From Mesostigma viride (Eukaryota > Streptophyta > Mesostigmatophyceae > Mesostigmatales > Mesostigmataceae): a stretch of 22,775 bases of DNA. The notes under the pieces are model-generated. The model worked only from the letters and a program-made list of their open reading frames with translations. It was not told the DNA's origin and searched no databases. Position numbers and translations under genes: made by a program. Each line of letters opens with the position of its first letter. Position 1 is the stretch's first letter. Below are positions 1 to 7,619 of this stretch, one piece after another. The stretch spans positions 1 through 22,775 of the forward strand of contig RPFO01001243.1 in NCBI GenBank assembly GCA_009746045.1. Reading direction: 5' to 3'.

Positions 1-518
1 ATTTAGTCGGGGTAGTTTTAGTCGGGAGTAGGGATTTTTCAGAAGGGATTCTAGTGTCTACTATGAGGCTGCGCTGTCCGTTCTGTTCGTTCCTCGTCAC
101 GTTGTTGCCGGCTCATGCCGGCCGCCGCATATGCATACGGCACTCGTATTAATCAGCCCATACCGTCCCGTTCGTTCCTTCCATTCGTATTTATCGACGC
201 GTACCGTACCCTAGCGTCACGCGTCACGCGTCACCGGGTGTGATTTCCAAAACCCGGCCCCGCTACTGGTATGTGCCCTCATCATCACTGCCCGGCGCTA
301 GCCGGCCCCTGCACCGACTGTTAACCATGGACCCAAAGTCGACCTTGTCGTTTTAAAAAACTAGCCACACGGGTACAGCGTCTGGTCGGCGCAGCCCAGG
401 CTGCCCAGCCCCGTTCTCATCAGGACCGTCACGATCGGCACGATCGTCACCGGGTACAATTCCAGTGGCCAGCACCAGGTACAATTCCAAAATGGCCTCA
501 CACCTCGAGCCAGTGAAC
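1..518. other. Left flank without recognised gene
   Basis: No reading frame here looks like a protein. It contains short local repeats: a 'gtcacgc' motif in tandem near 214-235, and 'ggtacaattcca' twice near 455-490. The stretch ends at the TG of the LTR at 519. It is probably ordinary intergenic DNA or another decayed repeat. Confidence 0.5.
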
Positions 519-1089
519 TGTTACGCCGCGGATATCTACCTCCACCTCTACCTCTAAATGGGCCTGATACTACCTAAACTGGTCAGGCTCCTCTACTTAA
601 CCCCTGGCGAAAGGAACGTGACGGAGCTGATCTCAATTGCATTAACGTAAGTGTTACTATAATACGCCATACAACCATTTATCAAAACCCGTTTACTCCA
701 GGAATAGAGGAAGGAAACACAACTACACTGCCGTGACCCAAGCCTAAATGTGTCAATTCACTTAACACACGCCGAGTGCACACACAAGGGGTAGAACGCG
801 CATAAATGGTCACCAACGGTCCAACACGCTCGGGCCGACATGGCCCTCGCCTACAGGTGCACGCTGGTCCACTAAATCTACTGATGCACGCTGGTCCACT
901 ACATTCTACCACAGGATCAGGACCACTAGTAAAGTACGCGGCGCGGCGCCCAACGGCACCCAATGTACCACAGTACTGTTACGAGGACAATAATGTCCCG
1001 GTAGGAGCCTAAACGTAAACCTAGGGACAACCGAGGCAAAGGACCTAATTTACGTCCGTAACTACAACGAATTGTTACGCGACGTAACA
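519..1089 (-). repeat. LTR of truncated copy A (571 bp)
   Basis: It begins TGTTACG and ends CGTAACA on the plus strand, giving TG...CA ends and a 7-bp terminal inverted repeat. It aligns along its whole length with 11990-12562 and 22210-22775, but with several small indels relative to both. A directly repeated 17-mer (tgcacgctggtccacta at 858-874 and 885-901) lies in the presumed U3 part. A TATA-like TATTATA on the minus strand lies at 658-664. Confidence 0.92.
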
Positions 1090-1107
1090 CCTCCCCCCCC
1101 ACAAAGG
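1090..1107 (-). other. Polypurine tract of copy A
   Basis: On the minus strand the sequence directly before the LTR is a purine run with G8 followed by AGG. This is the position where plus-strand DNA synthesis is primed in LTR retrotransposons. It is identical to the tract at 12563-12580. Confidence 0.8.
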
Positions 1108-1459
1108 TAGGGAGCCCTCTCCCTACGTACAGGGAGGAAAGCAAGGGGTAGGAAACCTAATGCACCCAGCACACACTAACACAGTCAGCAAGCCATCCAA
1201 GATACAAGGCACCAATAGTTCACACGGTCTCCACCACCACGCCGGGAGGTGTAGGGTTAGCCAGCACCAAGCCTGGTGGTAGGTTCCCCTAACTGCCTGG
1301 AACGGAGTCCTTGCCGGGGGGGAACGGCACTGGGCAGGACACACAGAGTAAACCCATCAGCACCAAGGACCAAGAACGACCAGCCAACTGGCCAGAACAT
1401 GAGGGCGACTCTACATACCGGAGGGACAACACCCTCAGGTCGGGCCTAAGGCCCTCTAT

Positions 1460-2294
1460 CTAATGGCCATCCGTCTGGTAGGTACCACGGGAGGCCAGCA
1501 GGACTTCCAGGTAGGCCTGGTAATGGGCCACATCCTCAACATTGTCATGCCTATCTACGGTGAGGAAAACATCGGCCCACACGCCGTCAGGAAAAAGGCC
1601 CAGAAAGGCCCAGTAATACCTATGCTGAGTAAGAACGACCTGGCCCCGGGCCCAGTCCAGGAAACCACAGGCAAAGAGGCGTAGGAAAGGCTCTACCGCG
1701 ATCAGGCAGAGAGCCCGAAGGAGCAGGCGATGATACCGGATCCGAGGGCGCATACCCGTCGGGAAAAACAGATCTACCAGGGGCTCCACGTTGGACGGCC
1801 ACAACCGGATGTGCCGAATCTCACGGGAACGCCACCGACGCGCACACTGGCGCGACCCGAATGTCTCTAGGTAGTCGCTGGCCCGAGGAGGAGGGTGACC
1901 GCGGGAGTCTAGACCCTGGCCCGGGAGGGGCGCCGGACGCCGGGCATCCCACTCGAGGATGGGCTGGAGGACCGTGGTGTACGTAACACCCGGCACCGCA
2001 GGAAACTCTACCGTAAGGGCATCCGAAGCCATAATGCCCAGAGGCGGAGGGTAAGCCCACTGGAACCCACCGTAGGTGTCCAAGTCGTTGTGGCGCCTAG
2101 CCCAGCGATACAGAACGCGCCGAACCAGGATCTCACCCTGGAACACAGGATCAGCTAAAATAACCATGTCGAAAGGAGGCCGATCAGTCTCAATGGGTAG
2201 GCCACGATCCCGAGGCGCCCGACACACCTGGGAAAACCCGTAGGACATGGGCGAGATGGCAAGCTCGGCGGAGGCGCGCGGCAGGTCACACTGG
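1460..2294 (-). pseudogene. C-terminal part of the retroelement's extra ORF (ORF3), truncated
   Basis: An open frame runs to a TAG at 1460-1462. It corresponds to the C-terminal third of the extra ORF downstream of pol in the full element, and its upstream part is lost at the 2294 breakpoint. The first Met in the open frame is at 2248 (262 residues), but this is an internal residue of the full protein. In this copy the last ~110 residues stay in one frame, whereas the full copy is broken there by two one-base deletions. The present copy is therefore the better guide to the native C terminus. The segment is rich in Arg, Trp and Tyr, with a hydrophobic stretch (LLLRALCLIAVEPFLRLF). I recognise no domain. 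Confidence 0.7.
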
Positions 2295-3000
2295 GTGGTT
2301 TTACCGGATTAGGATACATTTTTTTGTCTAGGATACATTTGATGCACTGTGCAGTTTTCAGATGTGTTTGTGGGGGTTGATTGCGCCTAGCATGCATTTT
2401 ATTGAAGCAATGAGTTTCCCAAGATATACATTATATAAACTAAGACAATTGACCCATTAACGCAATGAGACAACATCAATGAGACAACATATGCCAATTG
2501 AAGGCTGCCCGCAACTTTATTCCAAGCTCATTATTATATGATTCCAAGACCATAACTCTTCCAAGACCGTACATCTTCAAGATATAGCACTACAGACACC
2601 CACGCGGCTTCCGCGGTCATCACGCTCCTCCTCCAAGACAACTCAACCTTACAGGACGTTGGGCCATCATACGTCCGGAATAATTGTGTCACTTATTACA
2701 TAACCAAACTTTTTGAGGGATCGCCATGGTTGCATGGTTTCAACACATGCGCCCTGCACTCATGTGCATCAAAGGTGTTGCGTAGTGCCAACTCAGTGTC
2801 AAAGAACTGATTCAATAATATTTCCCGTATGGCCATGAAGGCCCACATGAGTTAAACATGGCCGAGAGTGATTGCACATTCTTCTTGGCGACATCGGTCT
2901 TGACGACGTCGATGGGGAAGACGGCAGCACCTGCATGTGAACAAAAGAATCCATGAACTGTGGCATCCAAAGGCAACAACATATTAGCATCCCATTGAAC
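2295..3000. other. AT-richer spacer, with a weak mitochondrial-carrier-like peptide on the minus strand
   Basis: Most of this stretch shows no gene. It has a perfect 14-bp tandem duplication (caatgagacaacat, 2463-2490) and an 'aggatacattt' repeat near 2311 and 2330. On the minus strand around 2880-2945 the frame reads AAVFPIDVVKT, preceded by a plausible splice acceptor (pyrimidine-rich sequence, then CATGCAG). That resembles the PxDxxK signature of mitochondrial carrier proteins, but the Arg that normally follows is Asp and no other carrier motif is nearby. It may be a lone exon, a relic or chance. Confidence 0.25.
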
Positions 3001-3122
3001 ACGCAGCCACGCTGACCCGGCCATCCAGCGGCCCACGCAGCCACAGAGCCAGCCAGCCACGCAGTGACGCACCCACCCAGCCACACATCCACGCATCCAC
3101 GCACCCGGCACCCCCCCCCCCC

Positions 3123-4468
3123 CCAGCCAGCCACGCAGCCACGCAGCCACGCAGCCACGCAGCAGCGCAGCCACGCAGCCACACAGCCACGCACCCTCCT
3201 TTCCAGCCACGCAGCCACGCAGCCACGCAGCCACGCAGCCACGCAGCCACGCAGCCACGCAGCCACGCAGCCACGCAGCCACGCAGCCACGCAGCAGCGC
3301 AGCTACGCAGCCACACAGCCACGCACCCTCCTTTCCAGCCAAGCAGCCACGCAGCCACGCAGCCACGCAGCCACGCAGCAGCGCAGCCACGCAGCCACAC
3401 AGCCACGCACCCTCCTTTCCAGCCACGCAGCCACGCAGCCACGCAGCAGCGCAGCCACGCAGCCACACAGCCACGCACCCTCCTTTCCAGCCAAGCAGCC
3501 ACGCAGCCACGCAGCCACGCAGCCACGCAGCCACGCAGCCACGCAGCAGCGCAGCCACGCAGCCACACAGCCACGCAGCCACGCAGCCACGCAGCAGCGC
3601 AGCCACGCAGCCACGCAGCCACGCAGCCACGCAGCCACGCAGCAGCGCAGCCACGCAGCCACACAGCCACGCACCCTCCTTTCCAGCCACGCAGCCACGC
3701 AGCCACGCAGCCACGCAGCCACGCAGCCACGCAGCCACGCAGCAGCGCAGCCACGCAGCCACACAGCCACGCACCCTCCTTTCCAGCCAAGCAGCCACGC
3801 AGCCACGCAGCCACGCAGCCACGCAGCAGCGCAGCCACGCAGCCACACAGCCACGCAGCCACGCAGCCACGCAGCAGCGCAGCCACGCAGCCACGCAGCC
3901 ACGCAGCAGCGCAGCCACGCAGCCACACAGCCACGCACCCTCCTTTCCAGCCACGCAGCCACGCAGCCACGCAGCCACGCAGCCACGCAGCCACGCAGCC
4001 ACGCAGCCACGCAGCCACGCAGCCACGCAGCCACGCAGCCACGCAGCCACGCAGCCACGCAGCAGCGCAGCCACGCAGCCACACAGCCACGCACCCTCCT
4101 TTCCAGCCAAGCAGCCACGCAGCCACGCAGCAGCGCAGCCACGCAGCCACACAGCCACGCACCCTCCTTTCCAGCCAAGCAGCCACGCAGCCACGCAGCC
4201 ACGCAGCCACGCAGCCACGCAGCCACGCAGCCACGCAGCCACGCAGCCACGCAGCCACGCAGCCACGCAGCCACGCAGCCACGCAGCCACGCAGCAGCGC
4301 AGCCACGCAGCCACGCAGCAGCGCAGCCACGCAGCCACACAGCCACGCACCCTCCTTTCCAGCCAAGCAACCACGCAGCCACGCAGCAGCGCAGCCACGC
4401 AGCCACGCAGCAGCGCAGCCACGCAGCCACACAGCCACGCACCCTCCTTTCCAGCCAAGCAGCCACGC
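3123..4468. repeat. Minisatellite with 8-bp unit and higher-order spacer
   Basis: The base unit is cacgcagc (8 bp), with variants carrying cagcagcg or cacacagc. A spacer, caccctcctttccagcca, interrupts the units 11 times (starting near 3192, 3324, 3408, 3478, 3674, 3774, 3938, 4092, 4162, 4350 and 4440), at irregular distances of about 70-200 bp. Because 8 is not a multiple of 3 and the unit has no stop, every plus frame reads the same His-Ala-Ala-Thr-Gln-Pro-Arg-Ser octapeptide. The minus frames read an Ala-Trp-Leu-Arg-Gly-Cys-Val-Ala octapeptide. The long open frames here are therefore a by-product. A degenerate version starts near 3000 and a C15-type run precedes the array at about 3110-3124. 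Confidence 0.95.
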
Positions 4469-4479
4469 AGTCACACAGT

Positions 4480-4532
4480 CAAACCCCCCCTACACCCCCC
4501 CCCCACACACACCCCCACCCCACCCACTCAAC
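4480..4532. repeat. C/A-rich simple sequence
   Basis: Runs of C alternate with CA dinucleotides directly after the 8-bp minisatellite. It is low-complexity DNA with no further signal. Confidence 0.8.
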
Positions 4533-4546
4533 ACTACACGAATGAC

Positions 4547-4682
4547 TCACAAAGAACTGCTGCACCACCGATGATCCCTGCGGGAACTGCTCTGCTGCCG
4601 ACGGTCCCTGCGAAAACTGCTGCAGTGCCGACAATGCCTGTGGAAACTGCGACATTGCCGACGCTGCCTGCGGGAACTGAAG

Positions 4683-4748
<66 letters not shown>

Positions 4749-4785
4749 AGTTGTTGCTGCAGTTGCTGCTGCAGTTGCTGCTGCA

Positions 4786-4839
<54 letters not shown>

Positions 4840-5187
4840 GCTGGACCACTTGTTTCTGCACCTCTTGACGCAGCTGCAAACCAAGCTCTTCAACCTTCTT
4901 GCTTTGGTTCTCCATAGCTCGTTGCATCTCTCTCATCGTCTGTTCCACGCCCACCAGTACGGGGGTCGGCGGCGGCAGCGGCTGGGTACGCTCTGGCTGG
5001 GTGCGCTCTGGCTGCCGTGCAGGACCTTGCCACATCGGCCGGCGCATTGGTGGTTTGCACCGGCCAAAAAATCTACTTTCATGGCACCAGATTTCTTTCC
5101 TAGCACCCATTTTCTACAATCGTCCCCGGCATAACACAAATCAATCAATTCGTCCATGTCATCGCTTCGGCTATCAGCATCGGGCAT
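4547..5187 (-). CDS. Candidate coiled-coil / polyglutamine protein, frame-broken
   Basis: From an ATG at 5187 the minus strand reads an acidic N terminus (MPDADSRSDDMDELIDLCYA). A second frame, open from 5110 to 4547, then reads a basic segment, a Pro-rich linker, an amphipathic heptad-like stretch (TMREMQRAMENQSKKVEELG) and polyglutamine. The two frames could meet at a T6 run on the minus strand (plus A6 at about 5067-5072), where one base of length difference joins them. The coiled coil running into Gln repeats is what makes coding plausible. After the Gln tract the reading frame is uncertain. I recognise no family. It could be a host gene fragment, a transposon-derived ORF or chance. The opposite strand reads polyleucine through the same repeat, which I consider a shadow. 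Confidence 0.35.
4568..4687. repeat. Four tandem 30-bp repeats
   Basis: Four adjacent 30-bp units start at 4568, 4598, 4628 and 4658, each beginning ccg(a). They differ from one another at several positions, so they are older than the perfect minisatellites nearby. The length is a multiple of three, so any frame reads a 10-residue repeat. If the minus-strand polyQ gene is real, they would encode its C-terminal side. Confidence 0.85.
4685..4838. repeat. CTG/CAG trinucleotide tract
   Basis: About 21 uninterrupted CTG triplets (4685-4747) are followed by a cag-ttg interrupted segment (to about 4790) and a second CTG run to about 4837. On the minus strand this is CAG and encodes polyglutamine in the frame of the candidate gene around it. 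Interrupted tracts of this kind are typically length-variable between alleles. Confidence 0.95.
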
Positions 5188-5344
5188 AGTTCCCGTGGCT
5201 AGTGCCCATCATTCTTTCCACCTTGAGCGGGGCGAAGTCACGAATTCAAGCGCGAAGTGCATTTGAATCAAGCGGGAACTGGGTGACACTGCTTGAAGAC
5301 GTGCAGCTCCAAGGCATGCAAATGATGCAATGTATGAAAGATAC

Positions 5345-6117
5345 GATACGCAAAGTTCAGGTGTTCAGGTGAAGCCGTGAAGACGTGGTGAAGACAGGTG
5401 AAGACGCGGTGAAGACGTGAAGACGTGAAGACGTGAAGACGTGAAGACGTGAAGACACGATACGGCAAGTTCAGGTGAAGTTCAGGTGTTCAGGTGAAGC
5501 CGTGAAGACGTGAAGACGTGAAGCCGTGAAGACGTGGTGAAGACAGGTGAAGACGCGGTGAAGACGTGAAGACGTGAAGACGTGAAGACGTGAAGACGTG
5601 AAGACACGATACGGCAAGTTCAGGTGAAGTTCAGGTGTTCAGGTGAAGCCGTGAAGACGTGACGACGCGAAGACGTGAAGACGTGGTGAAGACAGGTGAA
5701 GACGCGGTAAAGACGTGAAGACGTGAAGACGTGAAGACGTGAAGACTTGAAGACACGATACGGCAAGTTCAGGTGAAGTTCAGGTGTTCAGGTGAAGCCG
5801 TGAAGACGTGAAGACGTGAAGCCGTGAAGACGTGGTGAAGACAGGTGAAGACGCGGTGAAGACGTGAAGACGTGAAGACGTGAAGACGTGAAGACACGAT
5901 ACGGCAAGTTCAGGTGAAGTTCAGGTGTTCAGGTGAAGCCGTGAAGACGTGAAGACGCGAAGACGTGAAGACGTGGTGAAGACAGGTGAAGACGCGGTGA
6001 AGACGTGAAGACGTGAAGACGTGCATGCAAGGTATCAAAGATACGATACGCCGCAAGTTCAGGTGAAGACGTGAAGACGTGAAGACGTGAAGACGTGAAG
6101 ACGTGAAGACGTGAAGA
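5345..6117. repeat. Second minisatellite: 8-bp gtgaagac units in ~145-bp higher-order repeats
   Basis: The base unit is gtgaagac/cgtgaaga (8 bp). Blocks of it are organised into higher-order units that each open with an acgatacg(g)caagttcaggtg segment, at about 5342, 5458, 5606, 5755, 5897 and 6042. The spacing is 142-149 bp except for the shorter first interval. A secondary spacer (gaagacgtggtgaagacagg) sits at a fixed place in most units. Minus-strand frames show an octapeptide (Val-Phe-Thr-Ser-Ser-Arg-Leu-His) for the same arithmetic reason as in the first array, so no protein is implied. Confidence 0.95.
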
Positions 6118-6224
6118 CCAGGACTGTCACGTGAAGACTGGGACGTGAAGGCAAGTTGCAGCACTCGGCCGCTGCAGTCGCACGCAGGTAGAAACGAGTA
6201 TTGCTGCTTGAATCTGTCAAGACC

Positions 6225-6510
6225 CCATCGAATGTAAAACAGGTTTTTCGTAAAGAAATCCGATTTGTGGGCGGGCTTTACATATTGCTTCTGTCCAAGC
6301 ACTACCGGATGTAAAACAGTATACTTCTTGAAGAAATAAGTTGGGGCTTTGTTGGGCGTCACATTTGACCGGTGGGCGGAGTTTCCTGCTTCTGTGAAGG
6401 CGCCATCGAATGTAGATCAGTAGATTTTCTAAAGAAATCTGAGTTGTGGGCGGGGCCTTTATTGCTTGTGTCCATCCACCACCGGATGTAGAACAGTAGA
6501 CTTATTGAAG
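6225..6510. repeat. Diverged direct duplication, offset 178 bp
   Basis: 6225-6333 and 6403-6510 align along their length. Both start ccatcgaatgta, share a 'gtgggcggg' block, and end in accggatgta..acagta..ctt..ttgaag. They differ by many substitutions and small gaps, so the duplication is old. Within each copy the 'gaatgta/ggatgta + aacag' module recurs, suggesting a still older internal repeat. No coding potential is evident. Confidence 0.75.
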
Positions 6511-6650
6511 GTGAATCACGATACAACAGCTGTAGTTGACAACATCATGACCGGCACATCTTTCCCCCACCGCTGCTCAACCCGTTCCCCCCAAACTCCT
6601 CCACACTTGCCCACCTTTCCACCCTCCTCCACGGCCCGTTGTGTTTGCAG

Positions 6651-6695
6651 GCGTTGGCACAAAGGGAGGAGGCCGTGCGAGCCGGGAAACTCACG
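6651..6695 (+). CDS. Candidate exon of a CFAP299-like (DUF4464) gene
   Basis: This 45-base block is bounded by a pyrimidine-rich acceptor ending tgtttgcag and by a gtatgg donor. It translates in phase 0 as ALAQREEAVRAGKLT. From memory of the family, cilia- and flagella-associated protein 299 (formerly C4orf22, DUF4464) has the pattern ALA.REEA.R.GKL directly before an IFIRDRNS.GQE motif. That second motif is encoded by the next candidate exon at 7385. Both blocks are phase 0 and would join without a frame change. Family members are small proteins of ciliated and flagellated eukaryotes whose molecular role is poorly known. The rest of the gene is not visible in the window. Confidence 0.6.
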
Positions 6696-7384
6696 GTATG
6701 GTTTGATTTCTAGTTTTGTATTAGGACCCTAGGGTAGCTATGTTATATAGGCATGTCTGACAGCATAGCTCACCATTTCATTACCATGGGATGCTGAGCA
6801 TACCATTTCCAGAGAGGTAAGTCAGTCACTCTTCGCAGTTGACAAGTCAGAGAAAGCAATCAAGTGCAGCGTTCACAACTCTTGCCGCTCGTAACCTTTT
6901 GTCTGCCCGGTTTGGCAGCTCCCTGTCTTTGCTTTCTCTCGTATTTCTTTCTTTTGTCTCTTTTCTACATCTTTCTTTGCTAATTCTTGAATATATGATG
7001 CTATTGTAGCATCCTTCTAGCGCGGATCGCTCTTAATATCCTTCTCGCGCACGTTTCCTCGCTTTTTCTCATGTAAGAGCGTCTTCCCTGCCCATGCAGC
7101 GTGTACCTGGTGTGTGTGGCTCTGCCTTGCCAATCACAACTGACCGACATGCTGGTCAGGCACTGCAGGTCGTTGCCCTTGCGTGTGTGAACCTGCTGTT
7201 TTGGCTGTTCCCATGGCCGCTGCGTGTGTCCGTGAATGATACCATGGGAGGGAGACTTCTCCCATGGGTCCCCTTCGCTGACACTCGTGATGTAGGTTCG
7301 CGTCGACTTGTTTCTCTCACTGTGCCCATATTGGCCTCGCACGGCTTTGTCTCTCATTCCTTGTTTGCATGCGGCGGCGTGTAG
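6696..7384 (+). other. Putative intron between the two CFAP299-like exons
   Basis: The 689-base interval begins GT and ends AG. It has T/C-rich stretches at 6930-6990 and again shortly before the acceptor (about 7345-7370). Its open frames (for example minus 7001-7447) do not resemble proteins. The base composition is less extreme than that of the surrounding arrays. Confidence 0.5.
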
Positions 7385-7426
7385 ACCATCATCTTCATCC
7401 GAGACCGCAACAGCAAGGGCCAGGAG
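7385..7426 (+). CDS. Second candidate exon of a CFAP299-like (DUF4464) gene
   Basis: Forty-two bases preceded by ...gtgtag and followed by the strong donor gtgagt encode TIIFIRDRNSKGQE in phase 0. Reading through the donor reaches a stop after three codons, so splicing is required. The peptide agrees closely with my recollection of the conserved core of CFAP299, which continues with V/S-G-Y-I-D-Y. I could not find that continuation anywhere between 7427 and 11989. The next exon must lie beyond the retroelement and outside the window, or the gene is broken here. The 11-kb retroelement and the GC-rich array would then sit in a single intron. Confidence 0.62.
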
Positions 7427-7619
7427 GTGAGTAATTGCTGAGGGCATGGCTCCTATCCCCTGATGAGTCTAGCGCCATGTACCACCCTCTATGCCTGCAT
7501 ATAGGTGACGCATTGAAAATGCAAGCATCTTACTAGAAGTAGCACGGGCCTCCGAGGTGAGATTTTGCGCAGGCCTCATGATCCCAATGGACCTGCGAAG
7601 CGCATGGCGCGCATGGGCG

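Larger units (their letters stand above)
519..2294 (-). mobile_element. 5'-truncated copy of the large Ty3/Gypsy element (copy A)
   Basis: This segment matches 11990-13762 almost base for base. It consists of an LTR (519-1089), the polypurine tract, the 3' untranslated region and the end of the extra downstream ORF. Homology stops abruptly after 'cacactgg' at 2294. Everything that lies upstream in the full element (gag, pol, 5' LTR) is missing. Over the 1.2-kb internal part I see no substitutions relative to the full copy, only five one-base length differences, so this is a recent copy. The truncation could come from incomplete reverse transcription, deletion, recombination or misassembly. 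The bases just left of the LTR (tgaac, 514-518) do not recur at 2295, so no target-site duplication is visible. Confidence 0.9.

Noticed and set aside
682-1344. Short ORFs repeated in each LTR copy (93, 68, 72-81 and 73-111 residues)
   Set aside because: They recur only because the LTR and adjacent sequence are repeated; they have no domain and overlap each other on both strands.
2812-4545. Very long ORFs on both strands (up to 548 residues) of Cys/Trp/Leu or His/Gln/Pro repeats
   Set aside because: They follow arithmetically from a stop-free 8-bp repeat and appear in all frames of both strands.
4571-5134. Plus-strand ORF with polyleucine
   Set aside because: It reads CTG repeats as Leu; the minus frame with coiled coil and polyGln is the more protein-like reading.
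3123-6117. CRISPR-like array
   Set aside because: The units are 8 bp, without unique spacers of constant length, in a eukaryotic context with no cas genes.
7094-7384. Plus ORF of 96 residues before the second cilia exon
   Set aside because: It lies within the putative intron and shows no protein-like pattern.
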